From Defluviicoccus sp. bin129 (GTDB taxonomy: Bacteria > Pseudomonadota > Alphaproteobacteria > MPNO01): a DNA stretch of 64,000 nt. Position numbers and translations under genes: made by a program. The notes under the pieces are model-generated. The model was not told the origin of the DNA. It did not search any database and saw only the letters and a program-made list of their open reading frames with translations. Shown in pieces: positions 34,724 through 49,236 of this stretch (the first letter of the stretch is position 1; the number at the start of each line of letters is the position of its first letter). The DNA lies in the NCBI GenBank assembly GCA_002239065.1, contig MPNO01000004.1, positions 1-64,000 of the forward strand, in the 5' to 3' direction.

Positions 34724-36956
34724 AGCTCTCCATCACCTTCTTGAGGCCGGCTTTCTCGAAATCGATCTTCAGCTTGTCGCCTTCTCCGGCGACCACCTTG
34801 CCGTAGCCGAATTTCTGGTGGAACACCCTGACGCCGGTCTCGAACCCAGGTGAGGCGTCGTCGAGACGGCGCGCCTTGCCTTCGATCGCCGGTTGCGGGG
34901 CTTGCCGGGCCCGGCTCAGCCGGGCATAGCCGGGTCCGCGCCCGACGGTTTCCGCGATCTCGTCGTCGGAAGGCAGGTAGCCGGCCGGGTGCGGCCGTCC
35001 CGGCGACGCCCTGAAATCGGTCACGATCTCCACATCCTCGCGGGGCAGTTCGTGAATGAAGCGCGACGGTCCCGAGTCCCTCGGCTGGTTGAAGAGCCAC
35101 CGGGACGCCGCGAAGCTGATGGTGACGGCCTTCCGGGCGCGGGTCAGCCCGACATAGGCGAGCCGTCGTTCCTCTTCCAGGGCCGCCGGGTCGCCGTTGT
35201 CGAGGGACCTGCGGTGCGGGAAAAGCTCTTCTTCCCAGCCCGGCAGGAACACGTGATCGAATTCGAGCCCCTTGGCGGCGTGCAGCGTCATCAGGCTGGC
35301 CGCCTCGCCGGCGACGTCGTCGTCGCGGTCCATCACCAGGGCGATGTGTTCCAGGAAGCCGCCCAGGTTCTCGAATTCCCCGAGCGCGTTGACGAGTTCC
35401 CTGAGATTCTCCAGCCGTCCCGGCGCGTCGGGGGTGCGGGCCGCCTGCCACATGCCGGTGTAGCCCGATTCGTCCAAGACCGTCCTGGCGAGAGCGACGT
35501 GGTCCGCGCCGGGTGCCGACCGCCACCGGTCGAGGTCGGCGAGAAACCGGGCCAGAGCGTTGCGGGCCCGGGTGTTGAGCTCGTCCGACGCGATCAGGCG
35601 GCGCGCCGATTCGGTCAGTGAAATCCCGGAGGCACGCGCGAACTCGTGCAGCGTCCGCACGGTGGCGGCGCCGATCCCTCGCTTCGGCAGGTTGACGACC
35701 CGCTCGAAGGCGAGGTCGTCGTCCGGCTGGTGCACGAGGCGGAGATAGGCCACCGCATCGCGGATTTCCTGGCGCTCGTAGAAGCGCGGCCCGCCCACCA
35801 CGCGGTAGGGAAGGCCGATGGCGACGAAGCGTTCCTCGAAGCCGCGCATCAGCGCGCTGGTGCGCACCAGGACGGCGATTTCGCGGAGCCGGACGCCGCG
35901 CCGCCGCAGGGCCTCGATCTCGTCGCTGACCGTTGTCGCTTCGGCGCCACCGTCCCAGACGCCCCGCACGCGGATCGGCGACCCGGACTTGCCCTCGGTC
36001 CACAGCGTCTTGCCGAGGCGGCCGCCGTTCTTCGCGATCAGCGCCGATGCCGCCGACAGGATCTCCGGCGTCGAGCGGTAGTTCTGCTCCAGCCGGACGG
36101 TCCTGGCGCCGGGGAAATCGGTCTCGAAGCGCAGGATGTTGCCGACCTCGGCGCCCCGCCAGCTGTATATCGACTGGTCGTCGTCGCCGACGCAGCAGAT
36201 ATTGCGCCGCTTCTGGGCGAGAAGCCTGAGCCACAGATACTGCGCCACGTTGGTGTCCTGGTACTCGTCGACCAGGATGTAGCGGAAGCGCTCGTGGTAG
36301 ACGTCCAGGATATCCGAGTGGGCGGTGAAGATGTCCAGGCAATGGATCAGGAGGTCGCCGAAATCGCAGGCGTTGACGGTCTTCAGCCGGTCCTGATACG
36401 CCGCGTAAAGCCTTCCGATCCTGCCATCGGCGACGCGCTCCGCATCGGCTTTCGAGACCTTCTCCGGCCCCAGCCCGCGGTTCTTGAAACGGTCGATCGC
36501 GGCGTGCAGCGCGCGGGGAGGCCAGCGCTCCAGATCGATCTCCGCGTCTTCGGCGAGCGATTTGACCAACCGGATCTGGTCGTCGGCGTCGAGGATGGTG
36601 AAGTCCGGACGCAGCCCGGCCGCCTCGGCGTGCCGCCTGAGAATGCGCGCCGCGAGCGCGTGGAAGGTGCCGATCCAGAGACCTTCCACCGCGCCGCCGA
36701 TCAGCTCGCCGACCCGCTCGCGCATCTCGCGCGCCGCCTTGTTGGTGAAGGTGACGGCCAGGATCTGGCTGGGCCAGGCCCGCCCGGAGACGGTGATATG
36801 GGCGAGCCTCGTGGTCAGGACGCGGGTCTTGCCGGTGCCGGCTCCGGCGAGGACGAGGAGCGGTCCCTCGGTCGCCTCGACGGCCTCGCGCTGCCGGTCG
36901 TTGAGGGCGGCGAGATAGGGGGCGGGGGCGGCGGTTGCGACGGGATGGCCGGACAT
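34707..36956 (-). CDS. uvrD: UvrD/PcrA-type superfamily I DNA helicase
   Basis: 3'-5' helicase for nucleotide excision and mismatch repair and removal of blocked complexes. Motifs in order: Q-motif LNDRQREAVEATEGP, Walker A AGAGTGKT (37-44), motif II VDEYQDTN near residue 228, DDDQSIYSWRGA near 255, LEQNYRSTPEIL near 290, and MTLHAAKGLEFDHVF near 555. The C-terminal tail (FHQKFGYGKVVAG) is the Tudor-like RNA-polymerase-binding domain of UvrD/PcrA. It has 749 residues and is followed by prmA. Confidence 0.94.
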   Translation of the reverse strand: MSGHPVATAAPAPYLAALNDRQREAVEATEGPLLVLAGAGTGKTRVLTTRLAHITVSGRAWPSQILAVTFTNKAAREMRERVGELIGGAVEGLWIGTFHALAARILRRHAEAAGLRPDFTILDADDQIRLVKSLAEDAEIDLERWPPRALHAAIDRFKNRGLGPEKVSKADAERVADGRIGRLYAAYQDRLKTVNACDFGDLLIHCLDIFTAHSDILDVYHERFRYILVDEYQDTNVAQYLWLRLLAQKRRNICCVGDDDQSIYSWRGAEVGNILRFETDFPGARTVRLEQNYRSTPEILSAASALIAKNGGRLGKTLWTEGKSGSPIRVRGVWDGGAEATTVSDEIEALRRRGVRLREIAVLVRTSALMRGFEERFVAIGLPYRVVGGPRFYERQEIRDAVAYLRLVHQPDDDLAFERVVNLPKRGIGAATVRTLHEFARASGISLTESARRLIASDELNTRARNALARFLADLDRWRSAPGADHVALARTVLDESGYTGMWQAARTPDAPGRLENLRELVNALGEFENLGGFLEHIALVMDRDDDVAGEAASLMTLHAAKGLEFDHVFLPGWEEELFPHRRSLDNGDPAALEEERRLAYVGLTRARKAVTISFAASRWLFNQPRDSGPSRFIHELPREDVEIVTDFRASPGRPHPAGYLPSDDEIAETVGRGPGYARLSRARQAPQPAIEGKARRLDDASPGFETGVRVFHQKFGYGKVVAGEGDKLKIDFEKAGLKKVMESFVERA

Positions 36957-37075
36957 GGCGCATCATACCAGCGGGGCGCGCGGCATGGGGGACGCTCCGG
37001 GGCTCCGACCAACGTTGTCCCGCGCCGCGCCGCATCCCATATCAAAACCGTGAGCCGCAGAACGGAGTTGCAAAG

Positions 37076-38089
37076 ATGACTCGACGACGCGCTCTGTGCT
37101 TTTTCCCGGGATCACTTCTCGTCGCGATGCTTGCCGCCCTTGCCGCCGCAGGCGCCGCCAGGGCGGCGGAGCCGCCGCCATCCCCCGACCCGCTATCCGC
37201 CGTGATCGCGCTGGAAAGCAAGGTGCCGGCCGAGGCCCGCACCGCCGACGGGCTGGGCAGGGCCCGGCAAGGCAGCGGCATCGTCATCGACGACGCCGGG
37301 CTGGTACTGACCATCGGCTACCTGATACTCGAAGCCGAATCGGTCAAGCTGACGGTCGAAGGATCGCGGCAGGTCTCCGCCAGCGTGGTTGCCTACGATC
37401 ACGAAACCGGGCTCGGGCTGGTCCGCGCCTCGCGTCCGCTGGGCGTCCGACCGATCCCGATCGGCGCCTCCGGATCGCTGGTGCGGGGCCATCAGGTGGT
37501 GGTGGCCAGCGCCGGCGGGTACAAGGCGGCGATCGGCGCCTATGTCGTCTCCCGGCGCGACTTCGCCGGCTGGTGGGAATATCTGCTGGAAAAGGCGATC
37601 TTCACCGCGCCGGCCCATCCCAGCTTCGGCGGCGCCGCGCTGCTCGACGCCGAGGGGCAGCTCGTCGGGGTCGGTTCGCTGATGGTTCCCGACGCGGCGC
37701 AGGAGAACGTGCCGCTCACCGGCAACATGTTCGTGCCGATCGACGCCCTCAAGCCGATTCTCGCCGACCTGATTTCCGAAGGGGGCTCGACGCGGCCCTC
37801 CCGGCCCTGGCTCGGTCTCTACCCGCAGGAGATCCACGGGCGGTTGTTCGTCACGCGGGTCCCGAAAGACGGGCCGGCGGACCAGGCCGGGCTTAAGCCG
37901 GGCGATCTGGTGCTCGGGGTCGCCGGCAAGGCGGTCTCTTCGCTCCCCGGTTACTACCGGGCGCTGTGGAGCCTGGGCGCCGCCGGGGTCGAGGTGCCGC
38001 TCAGCGTGCTGCAGGGCAACCGGAAGAGCGACATCAGGATCCGATCGATGGACCGCCGGCGCTGGTTCAGGAAGCCTCCCTCCTATTAG
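37076..38089 (+). CDS. secreted DegP/HtrA-like protein lacking the catalytic triad
   Basis: A 337-residue protein with a clear Sec signal peptide (cleavage near AARA-AEP, residue 31), a trypsin-like domain and one PDZ domain (about 245-325: IHGRLFVTRVPKDGPADQAG, LKPGDLVLGVAGKAV). Aligned by eye to DegP, the three catalytic motifs are present but mutated: the histidine of TNNHVV is Tyr82 (TIGYLI), the aspartate of SDIAL is Gly112 (TGLGL), and the serine of GNSGGA is Phe184 (PSFGGA). It is therefore probably not a protease but a periplasmic binding or scaffold protein. It is transcribed divergently from the helicase gene, 119 bp apart. Confidence 0.85.
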   Translation: MTRRRALCFFPGSLLVAMLAALAAAGAARAAEPPPSPDPLSAVIALESKVPAEARTADGLGRARQGSGIVIDDAGLVLTIGYLILEAESVKLTVEGSRQVSASVVAYDHETGLGLVRASRPLGVRPIPIGASGSLVRGHQVVVASAGGYKAAIGAYVVSRRDFAGWWEYLLEKAIFTAPAHPSFGGAALLDAEGQLVGVGSLMVPDAAQENVPLTGNMFVPIDALKPILADLISEGGSTRPSRPWLGLYPQEIHGRLFVTRVPKDGPADQAGLKPGDLVLGVAGKAVSSLPGYYRALWSLGAAGVEVPLSVLQGNRKSDIRIRSMDRRRWFRKPPSY

Positions 38090-38095
38090 GACCCG

Positions 38096-39910
38096 TCAGC
38101 GCTCGCCGCGTTCCTCGCGCCGCGCGTCCATCAGCGCCCTGTTATAGGCCAGCGTCACGTCCACCTCGTGGACCACGCCGACCAGCCGGCCTCCGGGACC
38201 GTCCTCCAGGACGCCGAGATGCTCTTCGCCGGCCTCGAGCATCTGGGCCAGCGCCTTGTCGATGTTTTCGCCCGCCCGGATCACCGCCGGGTTGGGCCGG
38301 GCGACCTCGCCCGCGGTGAGACGGTCGTCGTCGGAGGTGTCGAAGGCGTAGCTCGAAAGATCGCCCAATGTGATCGTGCCGCGCGGGCGCTCCTCGTCGT
38401 CCAGGACGAAGACCTGTCCGTAAGGGGCGCGCAGCAATTGCTCCCGCACGCGCGCCATGTCCGCGCCGGAGGCCACGGTGGCGACCGTCTCGCTCATCAG
38501 GTCGCTGACATGGATGGCGTCGAGCAGACCGCGCTCGCGCCCGCCCCTGATGGTGATCCCGCGCACCAGGAGCTGCCATTCGAAGAACGACCGCCCGTGC
38601 AGTGCCTGGGTCAGGGGAGAGGCGACGGCGACGCCCACCATCACCGCGATGGTGATCGCATAGTCGCCGGTCATTTCGAAGACGATCAGGGTGGTCGAGA
38701 TCGGCGCCCCGAGCACGCAACCGGCGACCGCGCCCATGCCGACGAGGGTGTAGACGCCGTGCCCCGACGAGTGTTCGGGAAATACCCCCGAAGCGACGAT
38801 CCCGAAGGCGCCGCCCAGCATCGCGCCCATGAAGAGCGACGGGCTGAACACCCCGCCGCCGAAGCCCGTGCCGAGCGAGACGGCGGTCGCCGCCGTCTTG
38901 GCCACCAGCAGCGCGACCAGGGTCCAGAACGGGATCAGCTCGCGCAGCGCGGCGTCGGTGGTGCCGTAGCCCACGCCCAGCACGTGCGGGAAGGCGAGCG
39001 CGATGATGCCCACGATCAGCCCGCCCGCGGCGGGTTTGGACCAGACCGGCGCGGGCACCCTGGCGACGACGTCCCGGGTCAGCTCGACGCTGCGCAGGAA
39101 CACGATCGCCGCGAGCCCGCAGGCGAGACCGAGCAGCAGAAATGCGGGGAACTCGAAGAACGAGACGATCGCGCGGTCCGGGATGATGAATGCCGGGAAG
39201 TCCCCGAAATGGATGCGGGCGATGATCGCGCCGGTGACCGAGGCGATGACGATCGGCGCGAAGGCGCTGAGCGCGTAATGCCCGATCACCACTTCCAGCG
39301 CGAAGAACACGCCCGCGATCGGCGCGTTGAAGGAGGCGGAAATCGCCGCCGCGACACCGCAGCCGAGCAGGGTGACCATCTGGGCGCGCGACAGGGCCAG
39401 CCGCCGGCCGATGAAGGAGGCGAGGCTCGCCCCGAGATGGATGACCGGGCCCTCGCGCCCGACCGAGGCGCCGGTTCCGATCGAAGCCGCGCTCCCCAGC
39501 GCGGCGCCCAGCCCCGCCCGCCAATCCATCCTGCCCGCCCGGAAGGCGGCGAACTCCATGACATCCGCGACGCCTTGCGGCCGCCGTCCCGGCATCAGGT
39601 AGCGGTAGAACAGCCCGACCAGGAGCCCGCCCGCCGTCGGGGCGGCGACGATCTGCCAGGCGGGCAGGTCTCCGATCGCGGCGATCAGCGAGTCGGCGTC
39701 GGTGCCGAAGGCCACCGTCTGGAATGCGAGATAGAGTTCGCGGAACCCGATCGCGCAGTAGGCCCCGGCGAAACCGATCAGGGCGGCGAGCACCAGCGAC
39801 AGGAAAGGCTCGGCGCGCAGCCACCGTCCGATGCGCTGGACCGCGCGAGCCGGCTTGGCGCCGGAAGACGCCGTGGACGGTTCGGGATCGGATGCGGCCC
39901 GCTCTGCCAT
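38096..39910 (-). CDS. ClC-family chloride channel/antiporter with two CBS domains
   Basis: A 604-residue ClC protein. The selectivity-filter motifs are visible: GTGASVGREGPVIHLGASLA (with the gating glutamate in GREGP) and GFGGGVFSPSLFMGAMLGG (GxFxP). The gating glutamate is kept; whether it is a channel or a proton-coupled exchanger cannot be decided here. Residues 455-595 contain two CBS domains (VSDLMSETVATVASGADMA and VARPNPAVIRAGENIDKAL), which usually sense nucleotides. It follows the pentapeptide-repeat gene on the same strand and converges on the DegP-like gene with 6 bp between. Confidence 0.93.
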   Translation of the reverse strand: MAERAASDPEPSTASSGAKPARAVQRIGRWLRAEPFLSLVLAALIGFAGAYCAIGFRELYLAFQTVAFGTDADSLIAAIGDLPAWQIVAAPTAGGLLVGLFYRYLMPGRRPQGVADVMEFAAFRAGRMDWRAGLGAALGSAASIGTGASVGREGPVIHLGASLASFIGRRLALSRAQMVTLLGCGVAAAISASFNAPIAGVFFALEVVIGHYALSAFAPIVIASVTGAIIARIHFGDFPAFIIPDRAIVSFFEFPAFLLLGLACGLAAIVFLRSVELTRDVVARVPAPVWSKPAAGGLIVGIIALAFPHVLGVGYGTTDAALRELIPFWTLVALLVAKTAATAVSLGTGFGGGVFSPSLFMGAMLGGAFGIVASGVFPEHSSGHGVYTLVGMGAVAGCVLGAPISTTLIVFEMTGDYAITIAVMVGVAVASPLTQALHGRSFFEWQLLVRGITIRGGRERGLLDAIHVSDLMSETVATVASGADMARVREQLLRAPYGQVFVLDDEERPRGTITLGDLSSYAFDTSDDDRLTAGEVARPNPAVIRAGENIDKALAQMLEAGEEHLGVLEDGPGGRLVGVVHEVDVTLAYNRALMDARREERGER

Positions 39911-39940
39911 CGATCCGGCGCGGTCAGGTATCCACGGCGC

Positions 39941-40432
39941 CTACTGGCATTTGCCGATCGACCCTTCGGCGCAGATCTTCTTGCCGTCGACCCAGGTTGC
40001 GCCGGTGAAGTCGGCGTTGAGCAAATCCGCGCCGCGCAGCTTCGCGCCGCTCAAATCGGCTTTCTTGAGCATTGCCCGGAACAGCCGGGCCCTCCTGAGA
40101 TCCGCCTTGCGGAGCGACGCGCCGGTGAGGTTCGCCTTGGTGAAGTCCGCCTCGACGAGGCGGGCGCCGTCGAGATTCGCTCCGGTCAGCGAGGCGCTGA
40201 GAAATTTTGCGCGAAAGGCGTCCGCCCCCATCAGGCTCGCGGTGTCGAGGATGGAGCGGCTGAACGACGCGTCGCGCAGCTTGGCCTTCGCGAGGTCCAG
40301 CGCGCGCAGATCCTGGCGGTCGAGAATGCAGCGCCGCCAGTCCACCCCGGGCTCTCCGGGATCAGAGCATTCCGCCTGCGCCGTTCCGGCGCCCAGAACC
40401 GCGCACAGCGTCACGAGCATTCTAAGGATCAT
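39941..40432 (-). CDS. secreted pentapeptide-repeat protein
   Basis: 163 residues with a signal peptide (ILRMLVTLCAVLGAGTAQA) and about 18 tandem A(D/N)LxX pentapeptides from residue 37 to 145 (e.g. ADFTKANLTGASLRKADLRR), which fold as a right-handed quadrilateral beta helix. A cysteine pair at the mature N-terminus (C22, C35) and two near the C-terminus (C153, C162) could form disulfides capping the helix. Function is unknown. It lies between the thioesterase and the ClC gene. Confidence 0.82.
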   Translation of the reverse strand: MILRMLVTLCAVLGAGTAQAECSDPGEPGVDWRRCILDRQDLRALDLAKAKLRDASFSRSILDTASLMGADAFRAKFLSASLTGANLDGARLVEADFTKANLTGASLRKADLRRARLFRAMLKKADLSGAKLRGADLLNADFTGATWVDGKKICAEGSIGKCQ

Positions 40433-40472
40433 GGCCGAACATGTAGCCCGCCGGGCTGGAAGCCGCAAATCC

Positions 40473-40963
40473 CTATTTCCCGCCAGCGCCGCCGAGCTGC
40501 ATGACACGACCGAGCTGGGGCGGTCGTTCGAGCGCGGCGTGAGCCAGAAAAATCCGGCCGAGTCGGTCCTGTACCTCGTCCGGCATCGGGCGCACCTTGC
40601 GGACCGCGAGGTCCACATGCACCGCCATCAGCTCCATGGTCGCGGCCAATACGCCGTCCTCCTCGCGATACATGTGGTGGAAGTAGTGCATCCGCTTGTC
40701 GTCGAAACCGAGAAGCTGGGTGGTGCAGCGTAGCGCGGCGCCTTCGTGGAGCTCGGCGAGATAGGCGGTGTGGCTCTCGACCGCGAAAGTCGAGTGGTTG
40801 GTGCGCCGGCAGTAATCCTCGCCCAGCCCGAAATCCGCATAGAAGCCGTCCGTCGCCAGATCGAAGACGAGGACGAAATAGGCGAGATTCATGTGCCCGT
40901 TGTAGTCGGTCCACTCGGCGCGGACGGTCTCGCGCAGGGTCTCCATCGGCGCCTGGATCCGGG

Positions 40964-40967
<4 letters not shown>
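40473..40967 (-). CDS. 4HBT-family acyl-CoA thioesterase
   Basis: A 164-residue hotdog-fold protein. The active-site segment [19 protein letters not shown] has the 4-hydroxybenzoyl-CoA thioesterase pattern (D-x-x-GH-x-N), followed by [13 protein letters not shown] and [14 protein letters not shown]. Proteins of this group include betainyl-CoA and other acyl-CoA thioesterases; the substrate cannot be told. Its ATG overlaps the metH TGA (ATGA), so it is translationally coupled to methionine synthase. Confidence 0.88.
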
Positions 40968-46057
<5,090 letters not shown>

Positions 46058-46885
46058 ATGCGTCGCGCTCTCCGAAACGGCCTCGCCAGGGCGGTCGTTG
46101 CCCTGCTGTGCGCCGGAGTCGTCGGGCCCGTGGGCTGCGCGACCGCGCCACCCGCCGGGGATCCCGAGAGTCGCGAGGCCTTCGAACGGGCCAACGATCC
46201 GCTGGAGCCGTTCAACCGCGTGGTCTTCGTGGCCAACATCGTGGCCGACCGTTTCGTCCTCAAGCCGGTCGCCTACGTCTACAAGGAAGCCGTTCCCGCT
46301 CCGATCCGCGACATGGTCAGCAATTTCCTGCACAATTTGCGCAGTCCCGTGATCCTGTTGAACGCCCTGTTGCAGGGAGATATCGACCACGCCGGGACGA
46401 CCGTGCTGCGGTTCTCGGTGAACAGCACGCTGGGATTTGCCGGCATCGTGGATCTGGCGGGAGAGTTCGGGATCGTTCGGCGCGACGAGGATTTCGGCCA
46501 GACCCTCGCCGTCTGGGGCGTGGGAGAAGGCCCCTATCTCATGCTGCCCTTGCTGGGCCCGTCCAACGCGCGCGACGCGGTCGGTCGGGCGGCCGATTAT
46601 TTCAGCGACCCGCTGACCTACCTGGGCTACGAGAAATTCGGCTACTCCCGGTTCGGCGCCAAGATCATTGACGTCCGGGCGCGGAACTACGATTTGTTGA
46701 ACGACGTGGAACGAACGTCGGTTGACTTCTATGCGACGATACGCAGCCTGTACGGCCAGAATCGCCGCGACGCGATCGCCAACGGTGCGGAAGCCGGGCT
46801 GCCGCCGCTGCCCGACATACCTGGCGAGGAGGACGATTTCGAGGATGAGGAAGGTCAGGAGCGCGATCGTCCGCCGACCGGCTAG
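46058..46885 (+). CDS. mlaA: MlaA/VacJ phospholipid-removal lipoprotein
   Basis: Removes phospholipids from the outer leaflet of the outer membrane and passes them to MlaC. The N-terminus (ARAVVALLCAGVVGPVGC) is a lipoprotein signal with a less typical lipobox (PVGC). The body has the VacJ signatures DPLEPFNRVVF, VSNFLHNLRSPVILLNALLQGD, FSVNSTLGFAGIVDLAGEFG and GEGPYLMLPLLGPSNARDAVG. There is an acidic tail (EEDDFEDEEGQE). The ATG is the one directly before the signal; the frame is open further upstream without conservation. It overlaps mlaC by 41 nt. Confidence 0.93.
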   Translation: MRRALRNGLARAVVALLCAGVVGPVGCATAPPAGDPESREAFERANDPLEPFNRVVFVANIVADRFVLKPVAYVYKEAVPAPIRDMVSNFLHNLRSPVILLNALLQGDIDHAGTTVLRFSVNSTLGFAGIVDLAGEFGIVRRDEDFGQTLAVWGVGEGPYLMLPLLGPSNARDAVGRAADYFSDPLTYLGYEKFGYSRFGAKIIDVRARNYDLLNDVERTSVDFYATIRSLYGQNRRDAIANGAEAGLPPLPDIPGEEDDFEDEEGQERDRPPTG

Positions 46886-47486
46886 CGTCGTCCGCCGTTC
46901 CCGGACCGGCCTGCTCGTCTTCGCCGCCTGGCTTGTACTCGCCGCCCCGGCGGCCGCGACCGAGGCGGAGACCTTCATCCGCGAAACCGCCGATCGCGTG
47001 TTTGCCGCCTATGCCGTCCCCGTCACCGACGAAGACCGGGCTGGAGTTTTCCGGGACGTTCTCTCCACCACCTTCGAACTCAAGACCATTGCGAGATTCA
47101 CCCTAGGCCGCTACTGGCGCGTGGCGTCGGCGGCCCAGCGCAAGGAATACCGCCGCCTGTTCGAAGACTTCCTGGTGCTCGCCTACGCAAATCGTTTCCG
47201 CGATCTCGCCGGCGTCAAGCTGCGCGTGACCGGCGCGCGGATGATCAACAAGCGCGATTGGCTGGTCCAGTCCGAGATCGGCGCGGACGGCACGCGGCCG
47301 CCGATCCGCATCGGCTGGCGTGTGCGCCAGGCCGGGGCCGGGCTCAGGATCGTCGACGTGATCGTCGACGGGATCAGCATGAGCGTCACCCAGCGCGACC
47401 AGTTCGCCGCGGCCATCCACGCCGCGGGTGGCAAGGTCGAGGGGTTGCTGGCGATGCTGCGGGAAAAGACCGGCACCCCGGAATAG
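46845..47486 (+). CDS. mlaC: MlaC-type periplasmic phospholipid-binding protein
   Basis: Shuttles phospholipids between MlaA and the inner-membrane Mla transporter. It has 213 residues with a signal peptide ending near PAAATEAE, then the MlaC fold: LSTTFELKTIARFTLGRYWR, QRKEYRRLFEDFLVLAYANR, LVQSEI and LRIVDVIVDGISMSVTQRDQ. The start lies inside mlaA; the translational coupling fits their joint function. The transporter genes mlaFEDB are not in this window. Confidence 0.9.
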   Translation: MRKVRSAIVRRPASVVRRSRTGLLVFAAWLVLAAPAAATEAETFIRETADRVFAAYAVPVTDEDRAGVFRDVLSTTFELKTIARFTLGRYWRVASAAQRKEYRRLFEDFLVLAYANRFRDLAGVKLRVTGARMINKRDWLVQSEIGADGTRPPIRIGWRVRQAGAGLRIVDVIVDGISMSVTQRDQFAAAIHAAGGKVEGLLAMLREKTGTPE

Positions 47487-47490
47487 CGAG

Positions 47491-47507
47491 CGCCGGAGCC
47501 TCCGGCG
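47491..47507. terminator. candidate hairpin between convergent mlaC and ettA
   Basis: CGCCGGA-GCC-TCCGGCG is a perfect 7-bp stem with a 3-nt loop in the 25-bp gap between two convergent genes, a usual place for a bidirectional terminator. It lacks a T-tract (GGATTCAT follows), so it may act only weakly or with Rho. Confidence 0.4.
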
Positions 47508-47511
47508 GGAT

Positions 47512-49194
47512 TCATCCCCGCGCGAGCGGCTTGTACCGAATGCGGCGGGGGCCGTCGGCCGCGTCGCCCAGCCGGCGCCGGCGGTCGGTCTCGTAGTCTT
47601 CGTGGTTGCCCTCGAACCAGACCACCCGGCCCGCGCCCTCGAAGGCCAGCATGTGGGTGGCGATCCGGTCGAGGAACCAGCGGTCGTGGCTGATCACCAC
47701 CGCACATCCGGCGAAGGAGACCAGCGCGTCCTCGAGCGCGCGGAGCGTGTCCACGTCGAGGTCGTTGGTCGGTTCGTCGAGCAGGAGGACGTTGGCGCCC
47801 GATTTGAGCAGCTTGGCGAGATGCACCCGGTTGCGCTCGCCGCCCGAAAGTTCGCCGACCTTCTTCTGCTGGTCCGGCCCGCGGAAGTTGAACGCGCCCA
47901 CATAGGCGCGCGACGACATCCTGCGGGCGCCCATCGCGACCTCCGCCTCGCCCTCGGCAATCTCTTCCCACACGGTGTTGTCCCCGTTCAGGCTGTCGCG
48001 CGACTGGTCGACATGGCCGAGAACGACGGTCTCGCCGATGCGGAGCGTGCCCGAATCGGGTGTGTCCGCGCCGGCGATCATGCGGAACAGCGTCGTCTTG
48101 CCGGCTCCGTTGGGTCCGATCACGCCGACGATTCCGCCGCGCGGCAGCTTGAAGTCTAGATCCTCGATCAGCAGCCGGTCGCCGAACCCCTTGGCGAGGC
48201 CGCGCGCCTCGATGACCAGCTCGCCGAGCCGCGGCCCCGGCGGAATGACGATCTGCGCGGTCTCCGGCGCGCGGTCGTTGGCCTCGGCGAGCAGCGCGTC
48301 ATAGGCCGCGACCCGGGCCTTGCTCTTCGCCTGGCGCGCCCTCGGGCTGGCGCGGATCCATTCGAGCTCCCGGGCCAGGGTACGCTGCCGGGCGGTTTCC
48401 CGCTTCTCCTCCTGGGCCAGGCGCCTTTCCTTCTGTTCCAGCCAGGAGGAGTAGTTGCCCTGCCACGGGATGCCGTGGCCGCGGTCGAGTTCGAGGATCC
48501 AGCCCGCGACGTTGTCGAGGAAGTACCGGTCATGGGTGATCGCGACCACGGTGCCGGGATAGTCATGCAGGAAGCGTTCGAGCCAGGCGACCGACTCCGC
48601 GTCGAGATGGTTGGTCGGCTCGTCGAGCAGCAGGAGATCGGGCTGGCCGAGCAGCAGCCGGCAAAGCGCCACCCTGCGGCGCTCGCCGCCCGACAGCGTC
48701 GCGACCCCGGTATCGCCCGGCGGGCAGCGCAGCGCGTCCATCGCGATCTCCACCCTGCGGTCGAGATCCCAGGCGTCGACCGCGTCGATCTGCTCCTGGA
48801 GCGCGGCCTGTTCCTCGATCAGGGCGTTCATCGCCTCGTCGTCGAGCGGCTCGGCGAACCTCGCGCTCACCGCCTCGAACCGCGCGAGCAGGTCCCGCGT
48901 CTCCGCCACGCCCTCGAGAACGCTGTCGCGCACGGTCGTCGACGGGTCGAGCGCGGGCTCCTGCGCGAGATGGCCGACGCGGATCGATTCGGCCGCCCAG
49001 GCCTCGCCGCTGTACTCGGTCTCCAGCCCGCCCATGATCCGGAGCAGGGTCGACTTGCCCGCGCCGTTGAGCCCCAGCACGCCGATCTTGGCCCCCGGCA
49101 GGAAAGCCAGGCTGATATCCTTGAGGACCTCCCGATTCCCCGGATACGCCTTGCCGAGCCGCCGCATGACATAGACGTATTGGGGTGAGTTCAT
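47512..49194 (-). CDS. ettA: energy-dependent translational throttle protein EttA (ABC-F)
   Basis: An ABC-F ATPase that binds the ribosomal E site and gates elongation when ATP is low. Its 560 residues contain two ABC domains with Walker [10 protein letters not shown] and GPNGAGKTT and signatures [16 protein letters not shown] and [15 protein letters not shown], separated by the charged linker ([18 protein letters not shown]). [19 protein letters not shown] at the start is typical of EttA rather than Uup or other ABC-F members. There is no membrane domain. Confidence 0.95.
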   Translation of the reverse strand: MNSPQYVYVMRRLGKAYPGNREVLKDISLAFLPGAKIGVLGLNGAGKSTLLRIMGGLETEYSGEAWAAESIRVGHLAQEPALDPSTTVRDSVLEGVAETRDLLARFEAVSARFAEPLDDEAMNALIEEQAALQEQIDAVDAWDLDRRVEIAMDALRCPPGDTGVATLSGGERRRVALCRLLLGQPDLLLLDEPTNHLDAESVAWLERFLHDYPGTVVAITHDRYFLDNVAGWILELDRGHGIPWQGNYSSWLEQKERRLAQEEKRETARQRTLARELEWIRASPRARQAKSKARVAAYDALLAEANDRAPETAQIVIPPGPRLGELVIEARGLAKGFGDRLLIEDLDFKLPRGGIVGVIGPNGAGKTTLFRMIAGADTPDSGTLRIGETVVLGHVDQSRDSLNGDNTVWEEIAEGEAEVAMGARRMSSRAYVGAFNFRGPDQQKKVGELSGGERNRVHLAKLLKSGANVLLLDEPTNDLDVDTLRALEDALVSFAGCAVVISHDRWFLDRIATHMLAFEGAGRVVWFEGNHEDYETDRRRRLGDAADGPRRIRYKPLARG

Positions 49195-49236
49195 GACCTG
49201 GAACGCGTCCCCTGCCCGGTCAATCTGGGCCCGACA

